This document shows, in pieces, positions 5,806-13,681 of a DNA stretch of 22,966 bases. Each line of letters begins with the position of its first letter. Within the stretch, counting starts at the first letter, position 1. The translations under genes and the position numbers were made by a program. The notes below the pieces were generated by a model. It worked only from the letters and a program-made list of their open reading frames with translations, ran no database searches and was not told where the DNA came from. The stretch comes from a virus: positions 1-22,966 of the IMG/VR virus record IMGVR_UViG_3300037258_000018; one strand, given 5' to 3'.

Positions 5806-7299
5806 TTAAGTTATGACGTTGATGTTGGCTGCCGCAATCGTCGGCTCTTGGTCAATACCCATCTGCACGTTCGACCCGCTAGACGGATTGGACGAGAACC
5901 CCACGAATATCGTGAGAATTGAAACCTCATTACCGATTGCCTGCACGGGCGCATAGTAGCGTGATGCCAAAATTTGAGACGCGGTGCGCTCGCGCAAACT
6001 GCCCTGCGTCTGCCCCGTGAACTGCGCGACGATGGCTTGCTGAACGAGAGTCACGATGTTCGCCGGCAACAGCGACGAGGCGGCGAGCGTCACTTGGAAA
6101 TACACAGGCGTCTGCGCCGGGTTGATGTAATTGACCACGTAGGACGGCACGGGCGGATTATAGCCACTCGGGTCGGTCACTGTCTCACTCACAAGAGTTG
6201 CGCCGGCCGTGCCTTGCTGCGCGCCCGTCACTATCCCCGACGACACGGTGCCTGTGGTGCTCACGGTGAGAGTGCCATGGCCGAGCGCGTGCGTGTAGGT
6301 TCCGAACGCAGTGACGATGCTATTGGGCTCAACGCCTGCGCCGTTCAAGGTCATGCCAATCGAGATGTAGTTGTTGCTGTTACCGTTGGCGGTCGTCGTG
6401 GCAATCGTGACTGTCGTCCCCGACTGCGAGCCGGTGCCGGTGAAATTTGGCTGATAGCTGACGCCCACGTTGGTCGCTGCCCAAATGGCCGCTGCTACCG
6501 ACGCCGCTGCGCCACCGCTGACCGCGATGTACACCGAGCGCGGCGCCACAGGGAACGAGGTTGAATTAGGGTTGCCATTGATGGCGCCTGATATTGTGGC
6601 GTCCGTGTTGTTCTGAGTGACGAACACGTCAATGACATCGGTCGTTGAGAAACACGCGGCATAGATCGCAGGCAATGAACCCTGCGCATTCAAGCCCACA
6701 GATTGTTCGCGGCGGTACTCGAACGCGGCCGGCGTCTCAACTGCGGCGCCAATGACGCCCGGCGAGACGTTGTTGACCGATTCCCACCCGTTAATAGCCT
6801 GATAGATAATAGTGACGGTATTGGCCGGGCACGGCGTTGGGCCGGCCACGACGTTCGCGAACGGCAGAGTGATGCTGCCGCCGATAGGAATGGTGCCGGA
6901 CTGCGAACAAATGTACACATTGCCGCTCGTATCTTGTACGAGCGCGCCGACCGGAATAGGCGTGCCAAAGGTTCCAACGCACAGGCAATTGACCGTCGTG
7001 GGCACGGCGGGATTACGGTTCAGAAAGTAAAAACGCGCGACGGCATCTTGCATGAATCCGGTGTTTTGGTCAGGGTCAACCTGATTGACGAACGTCGCAA
7101 ATACTGTGTTGGCGTTCGCAATCATCGCGGTCAAGCTCGACACGAGTTGCCCCTGTGGGCTGTTGAGCGCAGGATTTAAATTGCCACCGAACGCGGCGTT
7201 AAAATCTGCCTGTACGCCTGCGAGAATCGCGGCCTCAGTCGGTATCACCAACCCTGTCGGGGTAAACTGCGGCGTTGGAACGTTGGTCGTATTTGCCAT
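5806..7299 (-). CDS. Baseplate wedge protein, gpJ-like (Baseplate_J family)
   Basis: This 497-residue protein is the conserved ring-forming wedge of contractile-tail baseplates. Family features include the N-terminal LVIPTEAAILAGVQADFNAAFG, SPQGQLVSSLTAMIA, the HVDPDQN-like segment NQVDPDQNTGFMQDAVARFY, EYRREQS, and a C-terminal QAIVAQFTGQTQGSLRERTASQI. Residues of about 285-360 form an inserted beta module absent from ordinary family members as I know them (see separate entry). The frame is open to 7398, but ATG at 7299 (MANTTNVPTPQFTPTGLVIP) is preferred. It is two bases after the gp25-like stop, and the upstream residues lie inside that gene. Confidence 0.88.
   Translation of the reverse strand: MANTTNVPTPQFTPTGLVIPTEAAILAGVQADFNAAFGGNLNPALNSPQGQLVSSLTAMIANANTVFATFVNQVDPDQNTGFMQDAVARFYFLNRNPAVPTTVNCLCVGTFGTPIPVGALVQDTSGNVYICSQSGTIPIGGSITLPFANVVAGPTPCPANTVTIIYQAINGWESVNNVSPGVIGAAVETPAAFEYRREQSVGLNAQGSLPAIYAACFSTTDVIDVFVTQNNTDATISGAINGNPNSTSFPVAPRSVYIAVSGGAAASVAAAIWAATNVGVSYQPNFTGTGSQSGTTVTIATTTANGNSNNYISIGMTLNGAGVEPNSIVTAFGTYTHALGHGTLTVSTTGTVSSGIVTGAQQGTAGATLVSETVTDPSGYNPPVPSYVVNYINPAQTPVYFQVTLAASSLLPANIVTLVQQAIVAQFTGQTQGSLRERTASQILASRYYAPVQAIGNEVSILTIFVGFSSNPSSGSNVQMGIDQEPTIAAANINVIT
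6220..6447 (-). repeat. Inserted beta module in the gpJ-like wedge
   Basis: Residues of about 285-360 read FTGTGSQSGTTVTIATT, then SIGMTLNGAGVEPNSIVTAF, GTYTHALGHGTLTVSTTGTV and SSGIVTG. They sit between the end of one gpJ segment (WAATNVGVSYQPN) and its continuation (GATLVSETVTDPSGYNPPVP). The segment closely resembles the sheath insertion at 15187-15399, sharing TGSQ, VTIA, GAGV, FGTYT, LGxGT and VST..TVS in the same order. Confidence 0.75.
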
Positions 7300-7301
7300 G
7301 A

Positions 7302-7670
7302 TTAGATGCTCACTGCTTGCGTCTGTCCGTTGCTCGTCGTGAATGTCACTTGCCCTTTCGCCAATCGGCTCACTGAGTCGAAATTGTCTAGCGTGCAAAC
7401 CGCCGTCGCCACACTAGGCACGGTCAAGGATGCTTCAACGAATTGCTCTTGGAACACGGAAGCCGGCGGGGTCTGTCCGAATATCAGGCCGAAGTAATCC
7501 ACCCCCAAGCTCGTATCATAATAGACCTCACCGAGCACTGTGCGACACGCGCACGCCACATCCTGCGCAACCGCATAGGGTGGCGTGGCGAGGGCGATGT
7601 TGCCGTTGGCATCAAGGGTAAGGTCCCAAGTGCCTACGTCGAGCAACAGTGTCGAATAAGGTGCGGTCAT
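7302..7670 (-). CDS. Baseplate wedge, gp25/W-like
   Basis: This is a small 122-residue baseplate protein. The family pattern of gp25-like wedges is visible in WDLTLDANGNIALATPPYAVAQDVACACRTVLGEVYYDTSLGVDYFGLIFG: a linking strand, an A-x-D-V-x-x-x-x-R-T helix with a local E-x-Y, then the turn leading to a DY motif. Its position between the spike and gpJ genes is the usual one. It overlaps the spike stop by one base (TAATG) and ends two bases before the gpJ start, so the three wedge/spike genes are probably translationally coupled. Confidence 0.85.
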   Translation of the reverse strand: MTAPYSTLLLDVGTWDLTLDANGNIALATPPYAVAQDVACACRTVLGEVYYDTSLGVDYFGLIFGQTPPASVFQEQFVEASLTVPSVATAVCTLDNFDSVSRLAKGQVTFTTSNGQTQAVSI

Positions 7671-9346
7671 TAAGCAATCCTCCTAAACCAGTCTACAATA
7701 GCAGTCGAGGCCCCTGCCGTCACACCTTCCCAACAAAAACCAATCAGAGTCGGAACTGCGCCTATGAAAGTAGCCGGCAATTCCTGATAGATGGTCACAA
7801 AAGTCCCTATGTGTCCGCTAAAGCTGTATCTATAGTTTATGTGCGTGCCATCGTAATCGACTTGCAGGTATAGCGGCTGCGCAAAAAATGGACCGAGCGG
7901 CGGGTTAGCTGTGCCCGCATTGCCTGACGTGGTATAGCCCGGCGTCCCGGAGGCTGAGTAAGCCGTTGCCGAAAACGTCGTGTTGTTCGTGTAATGCTGC
8001 ACCGTCCAATATCCAGATGCTATGCCCCACACTGACAGCTTACCGTTCGTACCGTTGCTAATGACAAAACCAAATAACACCGATCCTTGAGTGTAGGGAA
8101 AGTATGATACTATTTTCATTTGATACGTCCAATTACCGGACGCGGGCGCAGGCTGAGTGTACTGCGAAATTGTGACAAATGAATTTGGAATAGCGACGTT
8201 CATTGCGCCTTGACCATTCAGAGTCGGAGTTGCCGTCGCTCCCAAATTGTAGCCGGTCCACGCAGTCGCCCCTGAGTATCGGGCACCAGTTGTATCGAGC
8301 ACTGTGCCATATTCAAACTCATCATTCGGCCCTATTCCGACTCCCGTTGGCGTCGCAGGGTGCATGTCGGGAGTTACATTGAACACAGTTGAGCCACCGC
8401 CCGAGCCATTCGAGGCAGCGGTGACTTGCCCTTGTGCGTTGACGGTAATGTTGGCACTGGTGTAACTGCCCGGCGTGACCGCCGTATTGGCGATGTTTAC
8501 CGTGGTGCCGCCGCCCGTGACGCTTATCCCGGTGCCCGCGGTCACAGTTTGCAGCGCGGTCACAGCGAGCGCGAGAGCGGCGATGGACGCGCTACTCAAG
8601 GCAATGGTGCCGCTCGTCGTGATGGGGCCGCCGGTCAAACCTGTGCCGGTCGCAACGCTCGTGACTGTGCCGCCGCCCCCGCCCCCACCGCCTATGAAGC
8701 TCGACGCGGTGACGCTGCCCGAGAACACTGCTGACGCGCCAGCAATGGTTGTCGTGGTGAGACCGCCCGATAGCGTGGATGCTCCCGTAACCGCGAGGGC
8801 TGCTTGCAGCGTCGTGTTGCCGGTGACATTCAACGTGCCGCTGTTCGTCGTCGCTGGCGCCTGAATCGCCACCGTGCCCGGCGACACAATGTTGATGCCC
8901 CCGCCGCCGGTTAGAAATTTGATGTACTGTGTGGGCGGGGTGTTCAGAATGCCGCCGATGTATACGCCGTCAGACCACGAGAATCGCCGGCCGCTCGCAG
9001 GGTTCGCCGCAGCCTTGGCGGAAATCACGGCGCTTATATCGCGTGAGGCGAAAATCATGGTGCCAATGTCGCCCACGGCCGGGTCGCAGATGATACCGTT
9101 GGTGCCGCCCTGCAATCGGAAGTATGGCCGACCGCCGAGGCGCCCGTGTGGAATAGAGATGCCTGCGCCGGACAGTAGGTTGACGAGCACGACAACATCG
9201 ACGGTCATGGCTCCCGTATCGACGGCGAGCACTTCCACCACACTCATCGTCTGAACGTCATCCAACACGCGCTGAATCTGAAACTCTAGCGCGTTGTAAT
9301 CGCTCGCGTCCGAAAACGGCGTAGCTTGACCAACTGCGGCGGTCAT
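7670..9346 (-). CDS. Baseplate spike with Gp138-type N-terminus fused to a fibre and lectin-like tip
   Basis: This 558-residue protein is probably the central membrane-piercing spike or a spike/fibre hybrid. Residues of about 19-145 match the Gp138 N-terminal OB-type domain (EFQIQRVLDDVQTMSVVEVL, GDIGTMIFASRDISA, GRRFSWSDGVYIGG). Residues 150-218 are VTG/TLxG repeats suggesting a trimeric beta-helix shaft. Residues 219-226 are eight consecutive Gly. Residues 227-315 contain the common fibre motif GTVTSVATGTGLTGGPITTS. Residues of about 325-558 form a beta-sandwich-like C-terminal domain (NDEFEYGTVLDTTGARY ... YLQVDYDGTHINYRYSF). ATG at 9346 overlaps the hub stop by four bases (ATGA), so it is preferred to the upstream start at 9379. 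The C-terminal coding region is visibly less GC-rich than the rest. Confidence 0.8.
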   Translation of the reverse strand: MTAAVGQATPFSDASDYNALEFQIQRVLDDVQTMSVVEVLAVDTGAMTVDVVVLVNLLSGAGISIPHGRLGGRPYFRLQGGTNGIICDPAVGDIGTMIFASRDISAVISAKAAANPASGRRFSWSDGVYIGGILNTPPTQYIKFLTGGGGINIVSPGTVAIQAPATTNSGTLNVTGNTTLQAALAVTGASTLSGGLTTTTIAGASAVFSGSVTASSFIGGGGGGGGTVTSVATGTGLTGGPITTSGTIALSSASIAALALAVTALQTVTAGTGISVTGGGTTVNIANTAVTPGSYTSANITVNAQGQVTAASNGSGGGSTVFNVTPDMHPATPTGVGIGPNDEFEYGTVLDTTGARYSGATAWTGYNLGATATPTLNGQGAMNVAIPNSFVTISQYTQPAPASGNWTYQMKIVSYFPYTQGSVLFGFVISNGTNGKLSVWGIASGYWTVQHYTNNTTFSATAYSASGTPGYTTSGNAGTANPPLGPFFAQPLYLQVDYDGTHINYRYSFSGHIGTFVTIYQELPATFIGAVPTLIGFCWEGVTAGASTAIVDWFRRIA

Positions 9347-10302
9347 GACTGCACCGCCGGAAGCGCGCCGGGCGGCCATAATTTCATGTCAGTGAACCAC
9401 GCACCGCCGGGCTTTTGGCATTCGATAGTGTGGACGAGGGGACCGATGGCCCAATTGCCATTCGCTGAACTGTTGAGCGTCGCTTGCGTGCCGGCTTGCG
9501 TACCTATGTTTTGGTCAATCACAACGTCACTGCCCTGAATTGTGAGCGGTCCCAAGAGGCGCAGCGCCGGGTTAAACACCGAGCGCACGTTGAGGTATCC
9601 ATTGCCGAGCACTTGCGGGTAGCCCACGAGACCGGATTGCGGCGTCAGCAAAAACGGTTGAATCGTCGTGCGCGCCATGCCGGCCGGCGTGATGATAATG
9701 GACGAGGTTTCGCCCGGGTCCACAGCGAGATACGCGCCCGCGGCCCGCACCGCCTGTCGTAGCTGCGACATGAGCGTTCCCGAGAAATAAGCGTTGGTAG
9801 TCGAGCCGGTCACGCCATCGTTCTCGAACGTAAACGACAGCTTTGATGCAATGCTGCCGATGATGTCAGACCACTGCGCGATGCCGGGAAAGGCTGTCGG
9901 TTGCGCTGGCGTCAATTGCTCATACCCGCCATTCTGCCCGTGAACCATCAAGTACACGTCGGGCGACTCGGAATATTCCGGGCCGCTTTGAATGATTTGG
10001 CCCGAGAAAATATAGACGAATCCCGAGCCCGAGTCAGCCTCAATCTGCATGGTGTTGCGAGTGTACTGTGGTTTGCCGCTGTCGGTCTGCACACGAGCAA
10101 GGGCGTTCATATCAGCTTGCCGCATTCCATAGATGCGCAACGTTGCCTCGGGGAATGCGGGGATTCCCGATTGCTTGACCACAGCGGACATGCGCAGTCC
10201 CGACACTTGCAGCGTGTTCGAGTTGGTCCCGGGAAACACTGCATTGCTGTTCGTCAGCGTGAATGTCACCCGGATATTTTTGACTGTGTAACTGCTAGCC
10301 AT
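9343..10302 (-). CDS. Baseplate hub protein, E217 gp41-like
   Basis: This 319-residue protein should form the hub that joins tail tube and spike. The N-terminal half has the hub-type beta fold with SGLRMSAVVKQSGIPAFPEATLRIYGM and ADMNALARVQ. Then follow IEADSGSGFVYIFSGQIIQSGPEYSESPDVYLMVHGQNGG and a helix-rich part (IIGSIASKLSFTFENDGV, LMSQLRQAVRAAGAYLAVD). The PTGI-like C-terminal part includes QSGLVGYPQV and VRSVFNPALRLLGPLTIQGSDV, typical of T4 gp27/E217 gp41-type hubs. It overlaps the upstream plug gene by eight bases and the downstream spike gene by four. The specific family name is from memory of the pattern, not a search. Confidence 0.75.
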   Translation of the reverse strand: MASSYTVKNIRVTFTLTNSNAVFPGTNSNTLQVSGLRMSAVVKQSGIPAFPEATLRIYGMRQADMNALARVQTDSGKPQYTRNTMQIEADSGSGFVYIFSGQIIQSGPEYSESPDVYLMVHGQNGGYEQLTPAQPTAFPGIAQWSDIIGSIASKLSFTFENDGVTGSTTNAYFSGTLMSQLRQAVRAAGAYLAVDPGETSSIIITPAGMARTTIQPFLLTPQSGLVGYPQVLGNGYLNVRSVFNPALRLLGPLTIQGSDVVIDQNIGTQAGTQATLNSSANGNWAIGPLVHTIECQKPGGAWFTDMKLWPPGALPAVQS

Positions 10303-10666
10303 AAATCGCCGTCAAATCCGATTGCTCGATATAGAGCAACACATATTGCGAGTTGAGGCCGGTGTAGTACGGCGGCGTCCCGTTGAACGTTGGCGGACCT
10401 CCCTGCGTGGCGAGTGTGTCGAGAAACATGAAGTCTCCCGACACGCCCAAGTATTCACGGTCAAGCAACAACCGTGTCCTGTCGAGGCAACGCGATGTGT
10501 TTAATATCGGCGTGCCGTTGACAGTGAGGTCAAAGAAAAGCCCCGCGGCTACTCCGTACTCATCGACAGTCGGTTGCTTTTGATACACCGCAATTTGGCA
10601 ACTCTGACCGTCGAGAACTATGCTTAGCGTCTGCGATGGAACTGCGCTGAGTGGGACTTGCAACAT
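10295..10666 (-). CDS. Baseplate plug protein, Pam3 gp18-like
   Basis: This 123-residue protein is entirely beta-rich. It begins VPLSAVPSQTLSIVLDGQSCQIAVYQKQP and continues LFFDLTVNGTPILNTSRCLDRTRLLLDREYLGVSGDFMFLDTL. The ends pack around PPYYTGLNSQYVLLYIE. This matches the small plug domain described for the cyanophage Pam3 baseplate, whose gene also lies between the Dit-like and hub genes. ATG at 10666 follows the Dit-like stop (10677) by ten bases. Confidence 0.7.
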   Translation of the reverse strand: MLQVPLSAVPSQTLSIVLDGQSCQIAVYQKQPTVDEYGVAAGLFFDLTVNGTPILNTSRCLDRTRLLLDREYLGVSGDFMFLDTLATQGGPPTFNGTPPYYTGLNSQYVLLYIEQSDLTAIYG

Positions 10667-10676
10667 GGGGCTAAAC

Positions 10677-11444
10677 CTATTGGGCCAACCATTTCAAAAA
10701 CGCAACCTCATCGTTCGGGTTCGCGAGCGCTTGCGCCGCAGCCGTCGAAATCTGAGGGCTTGGAGTCGTGGGCAAACTCAATGCCTGATTCGTGGTCGGG
10801 ACCGCCGAGGGCACGCTTGAGTTCGACAAGTCGGTACTCGTGGTCGCCTGTCCGTACTGCACTGGCACGGGGTTAATCTGAATGAAAAACAACTCAACGT
10901 CGAAATAGGCGTGGTTCTCGGTGCCGCGCCGGGCAAGTTCGGCTCGCGTCGCGCTCATGTTCTTGTACGTCTTTTCCGGCGTGCGGACGGTGTAGAGCGC
11001 AATGTTGCTCTGAGCAATCACCGCGTCAACCTCTTGCAGGAACGTCGTGCGGTCCGCGAGCGTGCCGCCTTTCGTCAAAACAATTGAGCACTCATAGGGC
11101 AAACCCACGCGGTTGTACGTCGCGAACTGACCTTGCTGGATAGGGAAATTTCCAATGCGATTCTCTTGGCGCCAACCCATGTCCATCACCGAGTCGGCCG
11201 TAACCGCCAAATCGTCGTTCTCGTCATAGACACCCCACACAATCTGAGACTGCGTTGACTGCCAGATGGCGGACACCGTGGACGGCGTTGCAATCGTCGG
11301 CGCGAGCAATGCGGGGAACAGCAACGAGCGCGCCAACTGCGGCACGCCCGGAAGTGCCGGCACGTTCGGGAACGGTGGCGTGGCGACCGTAATGGCGATG
11401 CCGAGCCCGGCGCCCCATCCTTGAGTAATGATAGCGGCACTCAT
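10677..11444 (-). CDS. Dit-like baseplate/tail-end protein
   Basis: This 255-residue protein lies directly after the tape measure, where the distal-tail or initiator subunit is expected. Its centre carries a pattern of conserved baseplate proteins: WGVYDENDDLAVTADSVMDM, RIGNFPIQQGQFATYNRVGLPYECSIVLTKGG, RTTFLQEVDAVIAQSNIALYTVRTPEKTYKNM and a closing DVELFFIQINPVP. The C-terminal 65 residues are Ser/Thr/Pro-rich and probably flexible. ATG overlaps the tape-measure TGA by four bases (ATGA). The Dit-like family assignment is moderately confident; a role in tail initiation follows from position. Confidence 0.65.
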   Translation of the reverse strand: MSAAIITQGWGAGLGIAITVATPPFPNVPALPGVPQLARSLLFPALLAPTIATPSTVSAIWQSTQSQIVWGVYDENDDLAVTADSVMDMGWRQENRIGNFPIQQGQFATYNRVGLPYECSIVLTKGGTLADRTTFLQEVDAVIAQSNIALYTVRTPEKTYKNMSATRAELARRGTENHAYFDVELFFIQINPVPVQYGQATTSTDLSNSSVPSAVPTTNQALSLPTTPSPQISTAAAQALANPNDEVAFLKWLAQ

Positions 11445-13018
11445 GATTGCCCCGTATCGGCTTGAGTGACCGAGAGCTTGCGATTGATGGCCGCCGGCAA
11501 TTGCTCGGCCACATGGCGCGGGTCAGCTTGCGGCGCATTGATGTTGATAGTGTCGATGTCCACGGTAGTCGTCGCACCGCCCGAGTTCCCGCGGGAACTC
11601 TGCGAACGGCGGGTATTGCCCGACTCGTAATCCGTGATGATTTGCGTGAGCTTGGCAATGTCGCCCTTGCCCACTTCCTCGTGACCGAGCGCGTTTTTGA
11701 CGTAGGCTTGATACGCAGGAATGTTGTTGTTCTTGGTGTCGCCGCCCTCATAGGCGTTGATGAGCGCGTCAACCGAGGTCAGCCCGCGGCCAATTTTGGC
11801 GGCCAAGTCCCCCTCTAGCGCAGCCTTGCCCTCGGCAAACGATGCATACTTGCGTTTGTTGCCGAACCTGTCTTGGATGTTCCCGGGATTGTTGTTTCGC
11901 GCGGCGAGACTGCCCGCCTTGGGTCCCACGTAACCATCGGTGCCCGATTGGTCCGTACCTGTGGCCGAGGTCACAACGTTGCCGGACTGCGCTGCGGTCT
12001 GTGTCGCCCACAGCTTGGCAATGTCAGCGTCAGCCTGTATGTCGGCCGCCTTGCTACGCGCGGATTGGTCGTTGAGGATGGCCGCCGCGCCCTTGAAATC
12101 GCCGTGCAGCGCGGCTCCTATTGCGGCAGCGGCTCCACCAACCGAATCGCCCACGCCCACGAAAATGCGCTTGATGGCAATGGCCGCGGACCCGATGAGC
12201 TTGAGCCCCGTGGAAAACTCGTCGCTCTGCAAATTGATTTCCCCGAACACGGAGAACAACTGCTTGAGCGCGGGAGTGACGGCCGTCAATATCATCTGCC
12301 CGGCAGCCTGAATGTGCAGTCCCACCGCGCGCCAATACTCTTGAAGTTCCTGCGCCTGCTTGACGCTCGCCTCGTTGACGGCGTTGTTTTGCTCGGACAG
12401 CCGCAATTGCTGTTCGCGCTCTTGCCGCGTCTCAATGAGGTACTTGATGTGTCCCTCGTCGAGCCCGGCTTGGCGAAATAGTGCCGTCTGGTATTGCTCG
12501 CCATATTGAGCGGTCTTGTCCGCCAATTCCTCGAATATCGCGCCTTGATTCCGTAACTGTCCGTTCGAGTCGCGCACGTTGACGCCGACTTGGCTGAGGA
12601 TGTTGAGGAGCGCCGTAGGACCCGCGATGCCGGCGGTGAGGTTCGAGAAATCGTTGGTGAGCTTCGCGAAATCGCTTTGGACGCCCTCAGCGCTTTGCCC
12701 GGCTAGGACCGCGGCATTGCCCCACTTGTTCAGTTCGTGGGCGCTCATGCCGATTTGGTTGGCCGTGCGACCCAACTGAGCCTCGCCCGAGTTCAGCGCG
12801 CCGAGCCACTTGGCGAATCCCGTGGCCGACTCGAACCCGAGGAACAACCCGGCCACGGTTTTACCTACGTCGAGCAAGGACTTGGTTAAATCCTCGGACG
12901 ATGCTTTGACCTTGCGGGCCGTCTCGCTCGTTTCTTTTTCGGCTTGCTCGCGCCCTTTCTTATAGTTCGAGGCGTCGAGACCGAGTAGAACGACTAGGCT
13001 GTCAATTACGGTTGCCAT
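11441..13018 (-). CDS. Tail tape measure protein with lysozyme-like domain
   Basis: This 525-residue protein sets tail length and is ejected first into the cell. The N-terminal part is helical and charged (ASNYKKGREQAEKETSETAR). A tape-measure segment follows (LGRTANQIGMSAHELNKWGN ... ALFRQAGLDEGHIKYLIETR), then hydrophobic helices at about 235-315. Residues of about 372-446 (AARNNNPGNIQDRFGNKRKY, FAEGKAALEGDLAAKI, TSVDALINAYEGGD, NIPAYQAYVKNALG) resemble a lysozyme/transglycosylase-like domain found in phage virion proteins. It may open the cell wall locally during entry. It is short for a tape measure, which implies a short tail. ATG at 13018 overlaps the stop of the frameshift ORF by one base (TGATG); the TTG one codon upstream is less likely. 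Confidence 0.88.
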   Translation of the reverse strand: MATVIDSLVVLLGLDASNYKKGREQAEKETSETARKVKASSEDLTKSLLDVGKTVAGLFLGFESATGFAKWLGALNSGEAQLGRTANQIGMSAHELNKWGNAAVLAGQSAEGVQSDFAKLTNDFSNLTAGIAGPTALLNILSQVGVNVRDSNGQLRNQGAIFEELADKTAQYGEQYQTALFRQAGLDEGHIKYLIETRQEREQQLRLSEQNNAVNEASVKQAQELQEYWRAVGLHIQAAGQMILTAVTPALKQLFSVFGEINLQSDEFSTGLKLIGSAAIAIKRIFVGVGDSVGGAAAAIGAALHGDFKGAAAILNDQSARSKAADIQADADIAKLWATQTAAQSGNVVTSATGTDQSGTDGYVGPKAGSLAARNNNPGNIQDRFGNKRKYASFAEGKAALEGDLAAKIGRGLTSVDALINAYEGGDTKNNNIPAYQAYVKNALGHEEVGKGDIAKLTQIITDYESGNTRRSQSSRGNSGGATTTVDIDTININAPQADPRHVAEQLPAAINRKLSVTQADTGQS

Positions 13019-13242
13019 CAATCCGTCTCGTTCGCGCGTCGGGTATTGAACGCATCGACGGTGATAACCTCAACCAAGTCGAATAAATCGCGCACGCCGT
13101 ATGCCGACTGCAACTCATACAGGGTCGCGCGCCCCGATGATACCACCATGCCTATCAGCGGGGGAAGATTGACGTACTGCGCAAACCCACGGCCGGCGCG
13201 CTTGCCGGGCGGCCCTAAGTCGGGGGCGCCGCGCCCGCGGAA
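13018..13242 (-). CDS. Tail assembly chaperone, frameshift extension (gpT-like part)
   Basis: This is the -1 frame continuation of the tail chaperone gene. It has no good start of its own and a different composition from the first part. The frame reads FFRGRGAPDLGPPGKRAGRGF, then QYVNLPPLIGMVVSSGRATLYELQSAYGVRDLFDLVEVI, and it stops one base into the tape measure start. If joined at the GGGTTTT site, 74 residues are added to 135 residues of the first frame, giving a 209-residue product. In lambda the equivalent gpG-gpGT fusion binds the tape measure through the T part. The position directly before the tape measure fits. Confidence 0.8.
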   Translation of the reverse strand, partial: FRGRGAPDLGPPGKRAGRGFAQYVNLPPLIGMVVSSGRATLYELQSAYGVRDLFDLVEVITVDAFNTRRANETD

Positions 13243-13646
13243 AAACCCATTTGATGGGAGAACGCAGCCTTGTACAAGGTGAGATAGGTTTTGATTTCCC
13301 GCACGGGGCAATTGCCGGCGCTGTCAGGCTTCACCCGTTGCAACGGCTGGCCCTCTTTGTGCTCATAGCCCACGTGGTCAAGCAACTCGTCAAGGAGGGG
13401 CTTTATCGCCGCGTAGGGAGCCTGTAGCAAGGCGGTGAGGCCGAACTGTGCAAGTCCCGCCATGCCAGTCGTCAAGGCTCCCTCAGGCAACTGAACGCCC
13501 GAGGCGGCCAGCGCCAAGAGGAGCCGCAACGCCCAATCTTGGCCGGCGTATGCGGTCATTTCTTTGATGACAAAAGTTTTGCCGTTGTCCCGTTCGCCAA
13601 CGTTGTCGGACTTGACGCCGGGTATAGTCACGCGGGTTTCGCGCAT
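13215..13646 (-). CDS. Tail assembly chaperone (gpG-like)
   Basis: This 143-residue protein lies between tube and tape measure, where tail chaperones lie in nearly all long-tailed phages. Visible features are a short beta start (RVTIPGVKSDNVGERDNGKTF), FVIKEMTAYAGQDWALRLLLALAASGVQLPEG and a helical remainder (LLDELLDHVGYEHK). The ORF ends APPT after the shift site. ATG at 13646 follows a GAGGAG ribosome-binding site. The gene contains a slippery heptamer (13242-13248) that lets a fraction of ribosomes enter the -1 frame. The sequence family is not recognised strongly; order plus the frameshift cassette make the call. Confidence 0.82.
   Translation of the reverse strand: MRETRVTIPGVKSDNVGERDNGKTFVIKEMTAYAGQDWALRLLLALAASGVQLPEGALTTGMAGLAQFGLTALLQAPYAAIKPLLDELLDHVGYEHKEGQPLQRVKPDSAGNCPVREIKTYLTLYKAAFSHQMGFSAGAAPPT
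13224..13248 (-). promoter_or_regulatory. Programmed -1 ribosomal frameshift site in tail chaperone gene
   Basis: On the minus strand the heptamer G GGT TTT (13248-13242) fits X XXY YYZ in the frame of the upstream ORF (ATG GGT TTT TCC). After a spacer of five bases lies an all-GC hairpin, GGGCG-CGG-CGCCC (13236-13224), with five pairs. Slipping back one base leads into the only other open frame, which runs to the tape measure. The zero frame stops at TAG 13217-13215, just behind the hairpin. Confidence 0.85.
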
Positions 13647-13681
13647 GGTTCAAACTCCTCGGCGTGGTGGCGCCGTGTGGA

